Below, piece after piece: positions 8,348 through 19,263 of a DNA stretch of 64,000 nt. This DNA is from RH-AL1 sp965198715 (GTDB lineage: Bacteria > Pseudomonadota > Alphaproteobacteria > Rhizobiales > Beijerinckiaceae). Position 1 is the stretch's first letter. Each line of letters begins with the position of its first letter. A program made the translations under genes and the position numbers. Below the pieces are notes generated by a model. The model was not told the origin of the DNA. It did no database searches and worked only from the letters and a program-made list of their open reading frames with translations. Location of the stretch: positions 1,116,001 to 1,180,000 of the forward strand of contig CBDAPV010000002.1 of assembly GCA_965198715.1 (NCBI GenBank). The letters run 5' to 3'.

Positions 8348-8448
8348 CCCTGACTTTGGCAGGGCCACTTGTCAGGGCACGCGGCGCGGAGGTCTTGCGG
8401 TATTCAAGCCGGAACAGGGGCTTGACCTCGGTTATCGTACCGCATATG
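8348..8448 (+). promoter_or_regulatory. Predicted purL promoter with upstream inverted repeat
   Basis: CCCTGAC (8348-8354) and GTCAGGG (8371-8377) form a perfect 7-bp inverted repeat. A -35 box CTTGAC (8421-8426) and -10-like CATATG (8443-8448) lie 16 nt apart, about 50 bases before the purL GTG. Both halves, CTGACTTTGGCAGGGC and CTTGACCTCGGTT, recur in the same order at 57697-57790, where no such gene follows. Confidence 0.55.
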
Positions 8449-8498
8449 GTTTGCAGCTGCAACAGGTCGGCGTTGTCGCCGCAAACCCGGAGAGCCTT

Positions 8499-10691
<2,193 letters not shown>

Positions 10692-10759
10692 AGGCGACAG
10701 GACGCCATGCCTGGGACGTCGTGGCCGTTCTCCTGTTCAGGGTGCCCCTTCTCAGGGTC

Positions 10760-10790
10760 GGCTCATCATGCTTTGCTGCGGCATGAGCCA
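10760..10790. promoter_or_regulatory. Imperfect inverted repeat over the antitoxin start
   Basis: GGCTCAT-cat-GC and GCATGAGCC pair around the antitoxin start codon at 10783. Type II antitoxins commonly repress their own operon at such sites. The arms are short and one carries a three-base insertion, so this is tentative. Confidence 0.3.
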
Positions 10791-11070
10791 TCCGGAACCG
10801 TTGACAGTCGAGGTGCCCGAGCCCTTCGCCGATGACATCAGGGCCGTCGTCGAAACGGGAGAATACGCCTCTGTGAGAGACGTCGTCCTCGATGCTCTCC
10901 GGCATTGGTCCGGCCGGGAGCTGGACGATCGTCAGGTGCAGAAGCTTCGGTCGGCCTGGGACGCGGGCAAGGCGAGCGGCAGCGCCGGTCGCGTCGATTT
11001 CAATAAGCTACGAGTGGAGGCCCGTCGCCTTCTCGCTGCATCGAAGGCTCGCCCGGAACGTGCCGGCTGA
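10783..11070 (+). CDS. parD: ParD-like antitoxin (ribbon-helix-helix)
   Basis: The protein has 95 residues. The N-terminal part reads LTVEVPEPFADDIRAVVETG followed by EYASVRDVVLDALRHW, the ribbon-helix-helix layout of ParD/CC2985-type antitoxins. The C-terminal part is charged, as expected for the toxin-binding tail. An ATG 15 bases further upstream (10768) is possible. Its last 11 bases overlap the next gene's start, so the pair is translationally coupled. The antitoxin would neutralise the ParE-like product and repress the operon. Confidence 0.75.
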   Translation: MSHPEPLTVEVPEPFADDIRAVVETGEYASVRDVVLDALRHWSGRELDDRQVQKLRSAWDAGKASGSAGRVDFNKLRVEARRLLAASKARPERAG

Positions 11071-11359
11071 GATCCGCTGGTCCCGACGATCTCGGGACAA
11101 TCTTCTGGCGATCTACGTCTTCATCGGACAGCACAACGAGTCCGCCGCGGAACGCGTCTTCGACCGCATAGAACGCCGCGTCGCTCAGCTGACGACAATA
11201 CCCAGATCGGGGCCGCGCCGCCCGGATCTCGGTCCTACCACCCGCCTCCTCGTCGAAGCGCCGTATCTTATTCTCTACGAGGTGCAGCCCGACGAAGATG
11301 AAGGGGATGTTCTCTACGTCGAGATCGTGGACGTGGTGGACGGGCGTCGCGATCTCTGA
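11060..11359 (+). CDS. parE: ParE/RelE-superfamily toxin
   Basis: The 99-residue protein begins at a GTG inside the antitoxin gene. It shows the ParE layout: an N-terminal IRWSRRSRDNLLAIYVFI, a helix with AAERVFDRIERRVAQL, then PRSGPRRPDLGPTTRLLVEAPYLILYEV and a C-terminal strand with EIVDVVDGRRD. ParE toxins act on DNA gyrase, while RelE relatives cleave mRNA; the GxR-LL-xxPYLILYEV pattern favours ParE. The gene is intact, with no frameshift. Confidence 0.78.
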   Translation: MPAEIRWSRRSRDNLLAIYVFIGQHNESAAERVFDRIERRVAQLTTIPRSGPRRPDLGPTTRLLVEAPYLILYEVQPDEDEGDVLYVEIVDVVDGRRDL

Positions 11360-11368
11360 TCAGCGCGC

Positions 11369-12421
11369 TCACTCCCGCGCCGCCCCCTTCCGCACCTCGA
11401 AGAAGGCGAAGCTGCCGGCAAGCGCGATGGCGCAGCCGATCGCGGTGTCCGACAGGCGCGCGCGAAACAGCGCCGTCGCAAGGTCGGCGGAGGGCAGGGC
11501 AATGTCGATGAGGATCAGCACCCAGGCCGAGAGCACGGCGGTGCCGAGACCGTAGTTGCGCTCGTAGCCGAGCGGCCAGACGAACGGCAGCGCCAGCACC
11601 AGCACGAGCAGCGCACCGGGCCGAACCGCGTCCGGCAGGATGCGCACCGCGCCAAAGGCGAAGACCACGCCGGCGATCGTGCCGAGGAAGCGCTGGACGA
11701 CCCTCACGGTGTTGGCGCGCCGATCGGGCTGCATGACGAGCAAGACGGTGATCGTCACCCAGTAGGGCCGCATCCCGCCCCATGCCAACCCGACCATCAG
11801 GCCAATGGCGGCGGCGCAGCCGTAGATCAGGCTGAAGCGCGGCCCGGGGCGGCCGGCGGCGGCGTTGACCTTGGCGGTGTAGGTGCCGCGCCGACCGCGG
11901 CGGACGGTACCGTCGATCAGCACGGCGGCGATCGCCACGACGGTGCCGACCAGCGCCGCGAGCAGGCTCTGGCCCACGTCGAGCGGCAGGAAGGCGGTCA
12001 CCACCAGGCAGCACAGCCCAAAGCGGGGCAGGGCCTCGAGCCCCGGCGCGGTGCCGTGGACGGTTCCGGCCACCAGCGCCACGACGAACACCAAAGCGAT
12101 GATGAGGGCCACGTCGCCCGAGAGCACCAGGCCGAGCCCGCCCAGGACGGCGAAGAGCACGCCGCCCGCCGCCTGGACCGCGAGGCGCGTCGTGACCGGC
12201 GTGGCGCGGTCCGCCAGACAGAGGAAGTTCGTGAAGAAGGCACACAGGACGGCCGCCTCCGGGCGGCCGAGCGCAAGGAACAGCAGGAACCCGGTCGCGA
12301 TCGCGCCGCCGCTGCGCAGCATCGCCGCCGTCGGCAAGGGACCGCGACGCAGTCCGCACACCGCGGTTCCATGGTGGCGCAACCGGGCGGTCCAGTGACG
12401 AGTGTCGAGCAGCGGCTTCAT
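11369..12421 (-). CDS. FUSC-family inner-membrane protein (aromatic acid exporter-like)
   Basis: The protein has about 350 residues and two sets of hydrophobic helices (~35-160 and ~195-345). The second carries GMRPYWVTITVLLVMQPD and RVVQRFLGTIAGVVFAFG, the core of the FUSC (fusaric acid resistance/AaeB/YccS) domain. Family members are efflux components for aromatic acids or other compounds. It lacks the large cytosolic domain of full-length YccS. The start at 12421 follows GGGAG; an ATG at 12451 would add ten residues. It points toward the toxin gene and is not clearly in an operon with trpE. Confidence 0.7.
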   Translation of the reverse strand: MKPLLDTRHWTARLRHHGTAVCGLRRGPLPTAAMLRSGGAIATGFLLFLALGRPEAAVLCAFFTNFLCLADRATPVTTRLAVQAAGGVLFAVLGGLGLVLSGDVALIIALVFVVALVAGTVHGTAPGLEALPRFGLCCLVVTAFLPLDVGQSLLAALVGTVVAIAAVLIDGTVRRGRRGTYTAKVNAAAGRPGPRFSLIYGCAAAIGLMVGLAWGGMRPYWVTITVLLVMQPDRRANTVRVVQRFLGTIAGVVFAFGAVRILPDAVRPGALLVLVLALPFVWPLGYERNYGLGTAVLSAWVLILIDIALPSADLATALFRARLSDTAIGCAIALAGSFAFFEVRKGAARE

Positions 12422-12466
12422 TGACTCCCATCGCGACCGCAAAGCCGTCAAGACGACGAAGTTGAT

Positions 12467-13975
12467 CTATCCGGCGAAGCGGCCGGCCTCCTCCGCTGCA
12501 CGGAACAGCGCGCGGGCCTTGTTGATGCACTCGCGCGCCTCGCTCTCGGGATTCGAGTCATAGACGATGCCGGCGCCGGCCTGGACGTGCATCGTGGCGT
12601 CCTTGACGACGGCGGTGCGCAGCACGATGCAGGTGTCCATCTCGCCGGCGGCGCCGAAATAGCCGATGCAGCCGGCGTAGATGCCGCGCTTGTCGGCCTC
12701 GAGCTCGTCGATGATCTCCATCGCCCGCACCTTAGGTGCACCCGACACCGTGCCGGCGGGAAAACCGGCGGCCAGCGCATCGATGACGTCGTAGGCGGGA
12801 TCGAGGCTGCCCTCGACGTTCGAGACGATATGCATGACGTGGCTGTAGCGCTCGATGGCGAAACGCTCGGTCACGGTGACCGTGCCGGTTGCCGCGACCC
12901 GCCCGACGTCGTTGCGGCCCAAATCGAGAAGCATCAGGTGCTCGGCGCATTCCTTCTCGTCGGCGAGCAGGTCGGCGGCGAGCGCCTCGTCCTCGGCGCG
13001 GGTCTTGCCGCGCCAGCGGGTGCCGGCGATCGGACGGATCGTCACCGTTCCGTCGCGCACGCGCACCAGGATTTCGGGCGAGGAACACACGATCTGGTGC
13101 GTGCCGAAATCGAGGAAGCAGAGGAACGGCGCTGGGTTGACCCGCCGCAGCGCGCGATAGAGCGAGAAGGCGGGGAGGGCGAACGGCGTCGAAAAGCGCT
13201 GCGAGAGCACCACCTGGAAGATGTCGCCGGCGCGGATGTACTCCTTGGCCCGCTCGACCATCGCGAGGAAGCGGGTCGGCGGCGTGTTGCTTGCCGGCTC
13301 GATCGCGGCCAGCGGCGCCCGCGATGCCTTGGCCGCGCCATGCGACAGCGGCCCCTCGAGCACCGCGACGATCGCGGCGAGGCGGGCCTCGGCACCCGCG
13401 AAGGCGGCGCGCGCATCTTCGCCCGGCTTGGGCCGCACCGGCGTGACCACGGAGATCTCGTCGCGGACATTGTCGAAGACGACCATCAGCGTCGGCCGCA
13501 GGAAGATAGAATCCGGCACGCCGATCGGGTCCGGCTTGGCCGGCGCGAGCCGCTCCATCTCGCGCACCATGTCGTAGCCGAGATAGCCGAAGACGCCGGC
13601 CGCCATCGGCGGGAGCTCGCCCTCGTCGGCCGGAGCGATGCGCGATTCGGCGATGAGTTTGCGCAGGGAGGGTAGCGGCGGCTCGGTGCAGGGCACGAAG
13701 CTCTCGGGCGCGACGAGCGCGTCGCGGGCGATCTCGGCGCGGCCACCGGTGGCGCGGAACACCACGTCGGGATCGAGCCCGATCATCGAATAGCGGCCGC
13801 GCGCCGCCCCGCCCTCCACCGATTCGAGCAGGAAGCAGCCACCCGTGCGGCTGGCCGAGAGCTTCAGGAACGCCGAAACCGGCGTCTCGAGATCGGCGAT
13901 CAGCGTCGCGGCGACGAGCTGCGGCTCGCCCGCGGCGTGCCGCGGCGCGAAGGCCTCGAAGGATGGCGAGGTCAT
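12467..13975 (-). CDS. trpE: Anthranilate synthase component I
   Basis: The 502-residue enzyme makes anthranilate from chorismate with TrpG in tryptophan synthesis. An N-terminal regulatory part with LLESVEGGAARGRYSMIG is followed by the chorismate-binding domain: GDIFQVVLSQRFS, PIAGTRWRGKTRAEDE, DLGRNDVGRVAATG and FPAGTVSGAPKVRAMEIIDE. The start codon shares one base with the stop of ppiD (TGATG), so the two are translationally coupled. No trpG follows in this window. No leader peptide attenuator was seen. Confidence 0.93.
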   Translation of the reverse strand: MTSPSFEAFAPRHAAGEPQLVAATLIADLETPVSAFLKLSASRTGGCFLLESVEGGAARGRYSMIGLDPDVVFRATGGRAEIARDALVAPESFVPCTEPPLPSLRKLIAESRIAPADEGELPPMAAGVFGYLGYDMVREMERLAPAKPDPIGVPDSIFLRPTLMVVFDNVRDEISVVTPVRPKPGEDARAAFAGAEARLAAIVAVLEGPLSHGAAKASRAPLAAIEPASNTPPTRFLAMVERAKEYIRAGDIFQVVLSQRFSTPFALPAFSLYRALRRVNPAPFLCFLDFGTHQIVCSSPEILVRVRDGTVTIRPIAGTRWRGKTRAEDEALAADLLADEKECAEHLMLLDLGRNDVGRVAATGTVTVTERFAIERYSHVMHIVSNVEGSLDPAYDVIDALAAGFPAGTVSGAPKVRAMEIIDELEADKRGIYAGCIGYFGAAGEMDTCIVLRTAVVKDATMHVQAGAGIVYDSNPESEARECINKARALFRAAEEAGRFAG

Positions 13976-15882
13976 CAGCTGCCGGGTTCGTCGCCGAGCG
14001 CGGTGGCCAGCGCCTTCTTGTTGATGGTCACGCCGACCTCGGTCTGCACTCTGGCGAGATATTGCTGGATGACATCGTCCTCGTAGCCGCTCTTCACCTG
14101 ATCGATGAGCTTCTTGAAGGTCGATTCATTCGAATCGATGGGGGGCACGCGAGCCGCCTCGACCTTGAAGACGAGCCGGCCGCGGCCTTGCGCCGAGACC
14201 GAGCCGGCCTTGCCGACGGGATGTTCGAACAGCGCGCTCGCTTCGGTCGAGGGAAGCTCCGGTGCGCCGCCGCGCCCGACGTTGCGCGCCTGCATTACCG
14301 GCTGCTTGGCCTCGGCGGCTGCGGTGGCGAGCGTCTTGCCGCCGTCGATGGCCTTGACGATTTCGTCGCCCTCGGACGCCAGCTTGCGCGTCGTCTCCTC
14401 GGCGCGCCAGGCCGCCGCGACCTTCGGCTTCACGTCTGCGAACGGCAGCTGGTGCGCGGCATCGACCTTCGTGACCGCAAACCATACGGAGCCGCCCTGG
14501 TCCGTGTGGATGACGTCGGGATCGGAATTCGGCTCGGCCGAGAAGGCCGCCTTGAGGAGCTGCGGACCGGCGACGAGGCCTTCCACCGGCCTGCCGTCCC
14601 TGTTGCGGCCCTGGGCGTCCACCGCCTCGATCGTTCGGGTCTTCATGCCGACGCTGGCGGCCACCTCGGGCAGCGACTTGCCGGCGGCGCGCGCGTCCTC
14701 GACCTTGTCGGCCTCGTCCTTCGCCTGCTGCCGGGCCTTGATGATGGCGATCTCGTCCTTCAGCTGAGCGGTGACCTCCATCAGCGATTGCGTGGTGCCG
14801 GCGATGATCTTCGAGACGTGCACCAGAACCGTGCCGAACTGGCCCTTGACCGGCGAACTCGTGCCGCCTTCCGGCAGGGCGAAGGCGGCGGCAGCGACCG
14901 CCGGATCGACGATGTCCGCTTTGCCGACCGTACCAAGAGACACGTCGGCCGGCGTCTTCTTGTCGTCGGTGACTGCCGTATCGAAGGAAGCCCCGGCCTT
15001 GATCTTGGCTTCCGCGGCCTGCGCCGCCGCGGCGTCGGGGAACACCAGCTGCTCCACGATCCGCTGCTCGTGCTCGAAGCGCGCGGCCCTCTGCTCGTCG
15101 TAGCGCTTCTTGACCTCGTCCGGCGTGACCGCGTCCGGCTTCACCAGGTCGACCGGCAGGATGGCCAGCACGTCGAGCTTGCGGAACTCCGGCGCCGTGT
15201 AGGTGAAGGTATGCGCGTCGTAGTAGCTCTTCAGGTCCGCCTCGTTCGGTGCCGCCACGCTGCCGGCCGCCGCCGACGGCAGGATGAAGAAGTCGGCATC
15301 GCGGACCTCGGCCTGGAAGCGGTGCACCGCGTCGCTGACGATCGCCGGGAGCTGGAGCCCGCCGACGACGGCCTCGGACACCTCCTGACGCAGGACCAGG
15401 CGGCGCTCCGCCGTGGCGTAGCTTATCTCCGTGTAGCCGTTCTCGCTCAGGACCGCGTTGAAGCGGTTGCGGTCGAAGCGCGTCGTCGCCGGGTCGAAGA
15501 AAGACGGATCCCTTTCAATGAGGCGAACGATCTCGTCGTTGCCGACGGCGAGGCCGAGCTTCGTCGCCTGCTGCTCGAGCAGGGTATCGGTGAGCAGGCG
15601 CGAGAGCACCTGGCGGTCGACGCCCAACCGCTTGGCCTCCTCGCCGTTGATCGGGCGTTTCTGCTGCTGCTGCAGCCTCTGCAACTCGTTGCGGAAGGCA
15701 TTACGGTATTGCTCGATGGTGATCTTGCCGGGACCGACCTGGGCGATCTGGCCGGCGTCGTAGCCGGTGAAGCGGTCGCCGATCCCCCAGATCGCGAAGG
15801 AGCCGATGATCAGCACGAGCACCACGCCCAGGATCGCACGCCCGAAGAAGTTCTGGGAAAGCGCGCGCATCTGCGTAAGCAT
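13975..15882 (-). CDS. ppiD: PpiD-type peptidyl-prolyl isomerase / SurA N-terminal domain protein
   Basis: The protein has 635 residues from the preferred start. It has an N-terminal membrane anchor (GRAILGVVLVLIIGSFAIWGI), a SurA-like chaperone domain (~40-200), a parvulin-like PPIase region (~240-360) and further periplasmic helices, matching PpiD, which folds outer-membrane and secreted proteins at the inner membrane. The start MLTQMRALSQNFF at 15882 fits the family; the frame continues to an ATG at 15948. It precedes trpE directly, an order seen in related bacteria, and is divergent from tpiA. Confidence 0.85.
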   Translation of the reverse strand: MLTQMRALSQNFFGRAILGVVLVLIIGSFAIWGIGDRFTGYDAGQIAQVGPGKITIEQYRNAFRNELQRLQQQQKRPINGEEAKRLGVDRQVLSRLLTDTLLEQQATKLGLAVGNDEIVRLIERDPSFFDPATTRFDRNRFNAVLSENGYTEISYATAERRLVLRQEVSEAVVGGLQLPAIVSDAVHRFQAEVRDADFFILPSAAAGSVAAPNEADLKSYYDAHTFTYTAPEFRKLDVLAILPVDLVKPDAVTPDEVKKRYDEQRAARFEHEQRIVEQLVFPDAAAAQAAEAKIKAGASFDTAVTDDKKTPADVSLGTVGKADIVDPAVAAAAFALPEGGTSSPVKGQFGTVLVHVSKIIAGTTQSLMEVTAQLKDEIAIIKARQQAKDEADKVEDARAAGKSLPEVAASVGMKTRTIEAVDAQGRNRDGRPVEGLVAGPQLLKAAFSAEPNSDPDVIHTDQGGSVWFAVTKVDAAHQLPFADVKPKVAAAWRAEETTRKLASEGDEIVKAIDGGKTLATAAAEAKQPVMQARNVGRGGAPELPSTEASALFEHPVGKAGSVSAQGRGRLVFKVEAARVPPIDSNESTFKKLIDQVKSGYEDDVIQQYLARVQTEVGVTINKKALATALGDEPGS

Positions 15883-16059
15883 GGAGCTGTCCGTCGCGTT
15901 GGCCGAGGGCGCCGAGCCCTGCTGCGAAACCGCGATGTGGTGCATCAACGGCCGCTGATTGGCAACCTTTGCCGATCGCCGGCCCCGATGCTAGGGACGG
16001 CTCGCGTCGGTCGCACGACCATCGACGTCGATCGAAGAAGTTCTGGGAGCCTGCCGCCG

Positions 16060-16833
16060 ATGGCGCGACCACCGCGACCGCTTGTTGCTGGAAACTGGAA
16101 GATGAACGGGCTGCGCGCCGACCTGCCGCAGATCGAGGCGATCCGCGACGCGGTGCGCGACGGCCGCACCGGAGATGTCGAGGTGCTGGTCTGCCCGCCG
16201 ACGACGCTGCTCCGCGACGCCTGCGTCATCGCTGCCGGGACGGCGCTCGCGGTCGGCGGACAGAACTGCCACCGGCAGGAGTACGGCGCCCATACCGGCG
16301 ACATTGCCGCCGCGATGCTGCGGGACGCCGGCGCCACCTACGTGATCCTCGGCCATTCCGAGCGCCGGGCCGACCACGGCGAGACCAACGTGGCCGTGCG
16401 CCGCAAGGCGGTGGCCGCGATGGGCGCCGGGCTCGACGTCATCGTCTGCGTCGGCGAGACAAAGGAGGATCGCGACCAGAACCGCGCCCTCTCCGTCGTC
16501 GAGCGCCAGATGTCGGGCTCGCTGCCCACCGACATCGACGCCGCTCGCCTCGTCCTCGCCTACGAGCCGATCTGGGCCATCGGCACCGGCGTCACGCCGA
16601 CCGCCGACGATATCCGCGAGATGCACGCCTTCATGCGCGAGGAGGTCTCCCGCCTGTTGCCGATCGGCGGCGCCGGCATCCGCCTGCTCTACGGCGGCTC
16701 GGTAAAGCCGGGCAACGCCCGCGACCTGATGAACGTGAAGAACGTCGACGGTGCCCTTGTCGGCGGCGCCAGCCTCAAGGCCGAGGATTTCCTCGCCATC
16801 GTCGCCGCCTGCCGCGCTCCGGTCTCGGCGTAG
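16060..16833 (+). CDS. tpiA: Triosephosphate isomerase
   Basis: The glycolytic enzyme has 257 residues and interconverts DHAP and glyceraldehyde-3-phosphate. The N-terminal GNWKMNG gives the catalytic Lys, ILGHSERR the catalytic His, AYEPIWAIGTG the catalytic Glu, and LYGGSVKPGNA with GALVGGASL the phosphate-binding loops. The ATG at 16060 follows GGGAG. It is divergent from ppiD, so the 177 bases between them hold both promoters; no clear -35/-10 pair was identified. Confidence 0.95.
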   Translation: MARPPRPLVAGNWKMNGLRADLPQIEAIRDAVRDGRTGDVEVLVCPPTTLLRDACVIAAGTALAVGGQNCHRQEYGAHTGDIAAAMLRDAGATYVILGHSERRADHGETNVAVRRKAVAAMGAGLDVIVCVGETKEDRDQNRALSVVERQMSGSLPTDIDAARLVLAYEPIWAIGTGVTPTADDIREMHAFMREEVSRLLPIGGAGIRLLYGGSVKPGNARDLMNVKNVDGALVGGASLKAEDFLAIVAACRAPVSA

Positions 16834-16970
16834 CGCCGGAACGACGTGGTCGACGGCGTTTTGCCGGCAGGGTCGATCCCGGGAAAGACATCGCCTCGAT
16901 GCGCCCGCCGCAAGGCAGCGGCGCCGGGCACGACCTTGTCGCACTGCAGCATCGGCCCGACATCCGGCTG

Positions 16971-18455
16971 ATGTCCAATGCCACGACCAATACGCCCAGA
17001 GCCGAGGCGGCGCCCCTGGCTGCGCACGAGATTCGCCGCATCATCTACGGGCTCATGATGGCGATGCTGCTCGGCGCGCTCGACCAGACCATCGTGGCGA
17101 CGGCGCTGCCCACCATCGGACGCGATATCGGCGGCGCGGCACATCTGCCCTGGGTCGTCACAGCCTATCTGCTGGCGGCGACGTCCGCGGTGCCGATCTA
17201 CGGCAAGCTCTCGGACATCCACGGCCGCCGCATCGTGCTGCTGGCCGCCATCGCCATCTTCGCCGCCGGCTCGATCCTCTGCGCGCTGGCGCCCACCATG
17301 ACCGCGCTGGTTTCGGCTCGCTTCGTCCAGGGCATCGGCGGCGGCGGCTTGCTGGCCTTGTCTCAGACCATCGTCGGCGACATGCTGACCCCGCGCGAAC
17401 GCGCCGGCTGGCAGGTCTATTTCGCCACCGCCTTCACCACCGCCAGCGTCGCCGGCCCGGTGCTCGGCGGATTCTTCGCCCAGCACCTGACGTGGCAGAT
17501 GATCTTCTGGATCAACGTGCCGCTCAGCGCCGCCGCCTACCTGATGACGGCCGCGCCGCTGAAGCGGCTGCCGCGCCACGAGCGGCGGCACAAGCTCGAC
17601 ATCGTCGGGGCGGTGTTGCTGGTCGCCTCGACCTCGACGCTGCTGGTGGCCCTCTCGTGGGCCGGCGCGCGTTTCGGCTGGGTCGATTGGCGGACCGCCA
17701 GCGTGCTCGCCGGCAGCGCGCTGCTCTTTGCCGGTTTCTACCGCCATATCAACGTGGCCGAGGAGCCGCTCATCCCGCTCGACGTGCTGTTCAACAAGGT
17801 GGTGCTATTCGCCACAGCCGCCGCCACCTTGAGCGTGGGGCTCTTCCTCGGCCTCGCCATCTACGCGCCGATCCTGTTCGAGACCCTGCGCGGGCTGAGC
17901 GCCTCCCAATCGGGTGTCGCGCTCCTGCCGCTGACGGTCGGGACCGTCGCCGGCACGCTCCTCTCGGGTCGCGCCATGGCGACGCGCGAGCACTACAAGC
18001 GGCTGCCATTGACCGCGATGCCGTGCGCGTTCGTGGCGGCGCTCGTGCTGGTGGCCTTCGCGGGCACGATGCCGGTGTGGGGCGTGAGCCTCGTGCTGGC
18101 GGTGGTCTCGATCGCGCTGGGCACGCTGCTGCCGATCTCCACCGTCTCGATCCAGAATGCGGTGGCCCTGCACCAGCTCGGCACGGCGACCGCGACGGCG
18201 AACCTGTGCCGCCAGCTCGGCGGCGCGGTGGCGGTGGCCATCTTCGGAGCGGTGCTCCTCGGCGCCCATGCGCAGGCCGCGATCGCGCCGTCGCTGCACG
18301 AGCAGGCGGCGCTGCTCGCCAGCTTCCGCATCGTCTTCGGGCTCGTCGCGCTGGGCTCGGCTGCCGCCTTCACGGCGATGCTGTTCATGGAGGAGCGCCC
18401 GCTCGGCGGGCCCGCGCGCGAGGCCGGCGTCGCGCAACTGGCCGCGGGAGAGTAG
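16971..18455 (+). CDS. MFS multidrug exporter, DHA2 (EmrB/QacA) family
   Basis: The 494-residue protein has about 14 hydrophobic segments. Family motifs are visible: LDQTIVATALPTIGRDI in TM1, YGKLSDIHGRR (motif A) and QGIGGGGLLALSQTI, and TM5 with SVAGPVLGGFF (motif C, antiporters). DHA2 members expel drugs and lipophilic compounds by proton antiport. The start at 16971 is chosen by family alignment; the same frame is open far upstream through tpiA sequence but without coding meaning. No adjacent regulator or membrane-fusion gene is present. Confidence 0.85.
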   Translation: MSNATTNTPRAEAAPLAAHEIRRIIYGLMMAMLLGALDQTIVATALPTIGRDIGGAAHLPWVVTAYLLAATSAVPIYGKLSDIHGRRIVLLAAIAIFAAGSILCALAPTMTALVSARFVQGIGGGGLLALSQTIVGDMLTPRERAGWQVYFATAFTTASVAGPVLGGFFAQHLTWQMIFWINVPLSAAAYLMTAAPLKRLPRHERRHKLDIVGAVLLVASTSTLLVALSWAGARFGWVDWRTASVLAGSALLFAGFYRHINVAEEPLIPLDVLFNKVVLFATAAATLSVGLFLGLAIYAPILFETLRGLSASQSGVALLPLTVGTVAGTLLSGRAMATREHYKRLPLTAMPCAFVAALVLVAFAGTMPVWGVSLVLAVVSIALGTLLPISTVSIQNAVALHQLGTATATANLCRQLGGAVAVAIFGAVLLGAHAQAAIAPSLHEQAALLASFRIVFGLVALGSAAAFTAMLFMEERPLGGPAREAGVAQLAAGE

Positions 18456-18540
18456 GCCCGCTGGCGCGCCATCCATCGAGCATGGTTGCCTCGCCGGCCC
18501 ACGACCCCTACGAGATCGCCTCCCTCACTACGGAGCCTTC

Positions 18541-19254
18541 ATGCGACCCTCCAAACGCGCCCCCGCCGACCTGCGGCAGGTGACGCTCGAGCGCAAGGTC
18601 GCCCGCTACGCGGAAGGCTCCTGCCTGGTGAAGTTCGGCGGCACGCACGTGCTCTGCACCGCCTCGCTGGAGGACAAGCCGCCGCCGTGGCTGCGCGGGC
18701 AGGGCCGCGGCTGGGTCACCGCCGAATACGCCATGCTGCCGCGCGCGACGCACACCCGGACGCGGCGCGAATCGACGTCGGGCAAGCCGTCGGGCCGCAC
18801 CCAGGAAATCCAGCGCCTGATCGGCCGCAGCCTGCGCGCCGTGACCAACCTGCAGGGCATGGGCGAGCGCCAGATCACGGTAGACTGCGACGTGCTGCAG
18901 GCCGACGGCGGCACCCGCACCGCGTCCATCACCGGCGCCTGGATCGCGCTGCACGACTGCCTCGACTGGATGCGCTCGCGCTCCATCGTCAAGGAAAACC
19001 CGTTGCGCGACCACGTCGCCGCCGTCTCCTGTGGCATCTACCAGGGCGAGCCGGTGCTCGACCTCGACTATGCCGAGGATTCCGAGGCGCAGACCGATGC
19101 CAATTTCGTCATGTCGGGGTCGGGCGCGCTGGTCGAGGTGCAGGCCTCGGCCGAGGGCGCCGTCTTCTCCGAGGCCGAGCTCGCCAGCATGATGGCCCTG
19201 GCCAAGGCCGGCATCGCCGATCTGGTGGCGCTGCAAAAACAGGCGCTGGCCTAA
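18541..19254 (+). CDS. rph: Ribonuclease PH
   Basis: The phosphorolytic 3' exoribonuclease (237 residues) trims tRNA 3' ends. Hallmarks are the N-terminal RPSKRAPADLRQVTLE, EGSCLVKFGGTHVLC, GRTQEIQRLIGRSLR (phosphate and RNA binding), ITVDCDVLQADGGTRTASIT and DLDYAEDSEAQTDANFVM. The length is typical. It is followed nine bases later by rdgB, the usual pair, in which one enzyme handles RNA ends and the other cleans the nucleotide pool. Confidence 0.95.
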   Translation: MRPSKRAPADLRQVTLERKVARYAEGSCLVKFGGTHVLCTASLEDKPPPWLRGQGRGWVTAEYAMLPRATHTRTRRESTSGKPSGRTQEIQRLIGRSLRAVTNLQGMGERQITVDCDVLQADGGTRTASITGAWIALHDCLDWMRSRSIVKENPLRDHVAAVSCGIYQGEPVLDLDYAEDSEAQTDANFVMSGSGALVEVQASAEGAVFSEAELASMMALAKAGIADLVALQKQALA

Positions 19255-19263
19255 GGCTGAGCC

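Noticed and set aside
14124..14135. TTCGAATC resembling a tRNA T-loop
   Set aside because: It lies inside ppiD coding sequence and no cloverleaf can be drawn around it.
15844..16047. 16-base direct repeat CGAAGAAGTTCTGGGA flanking the ppiD/tpiA promoter region
   Set aside because: One copy lies within ppiD coding sequence and a match of this length is expected by chance in a window of this size.
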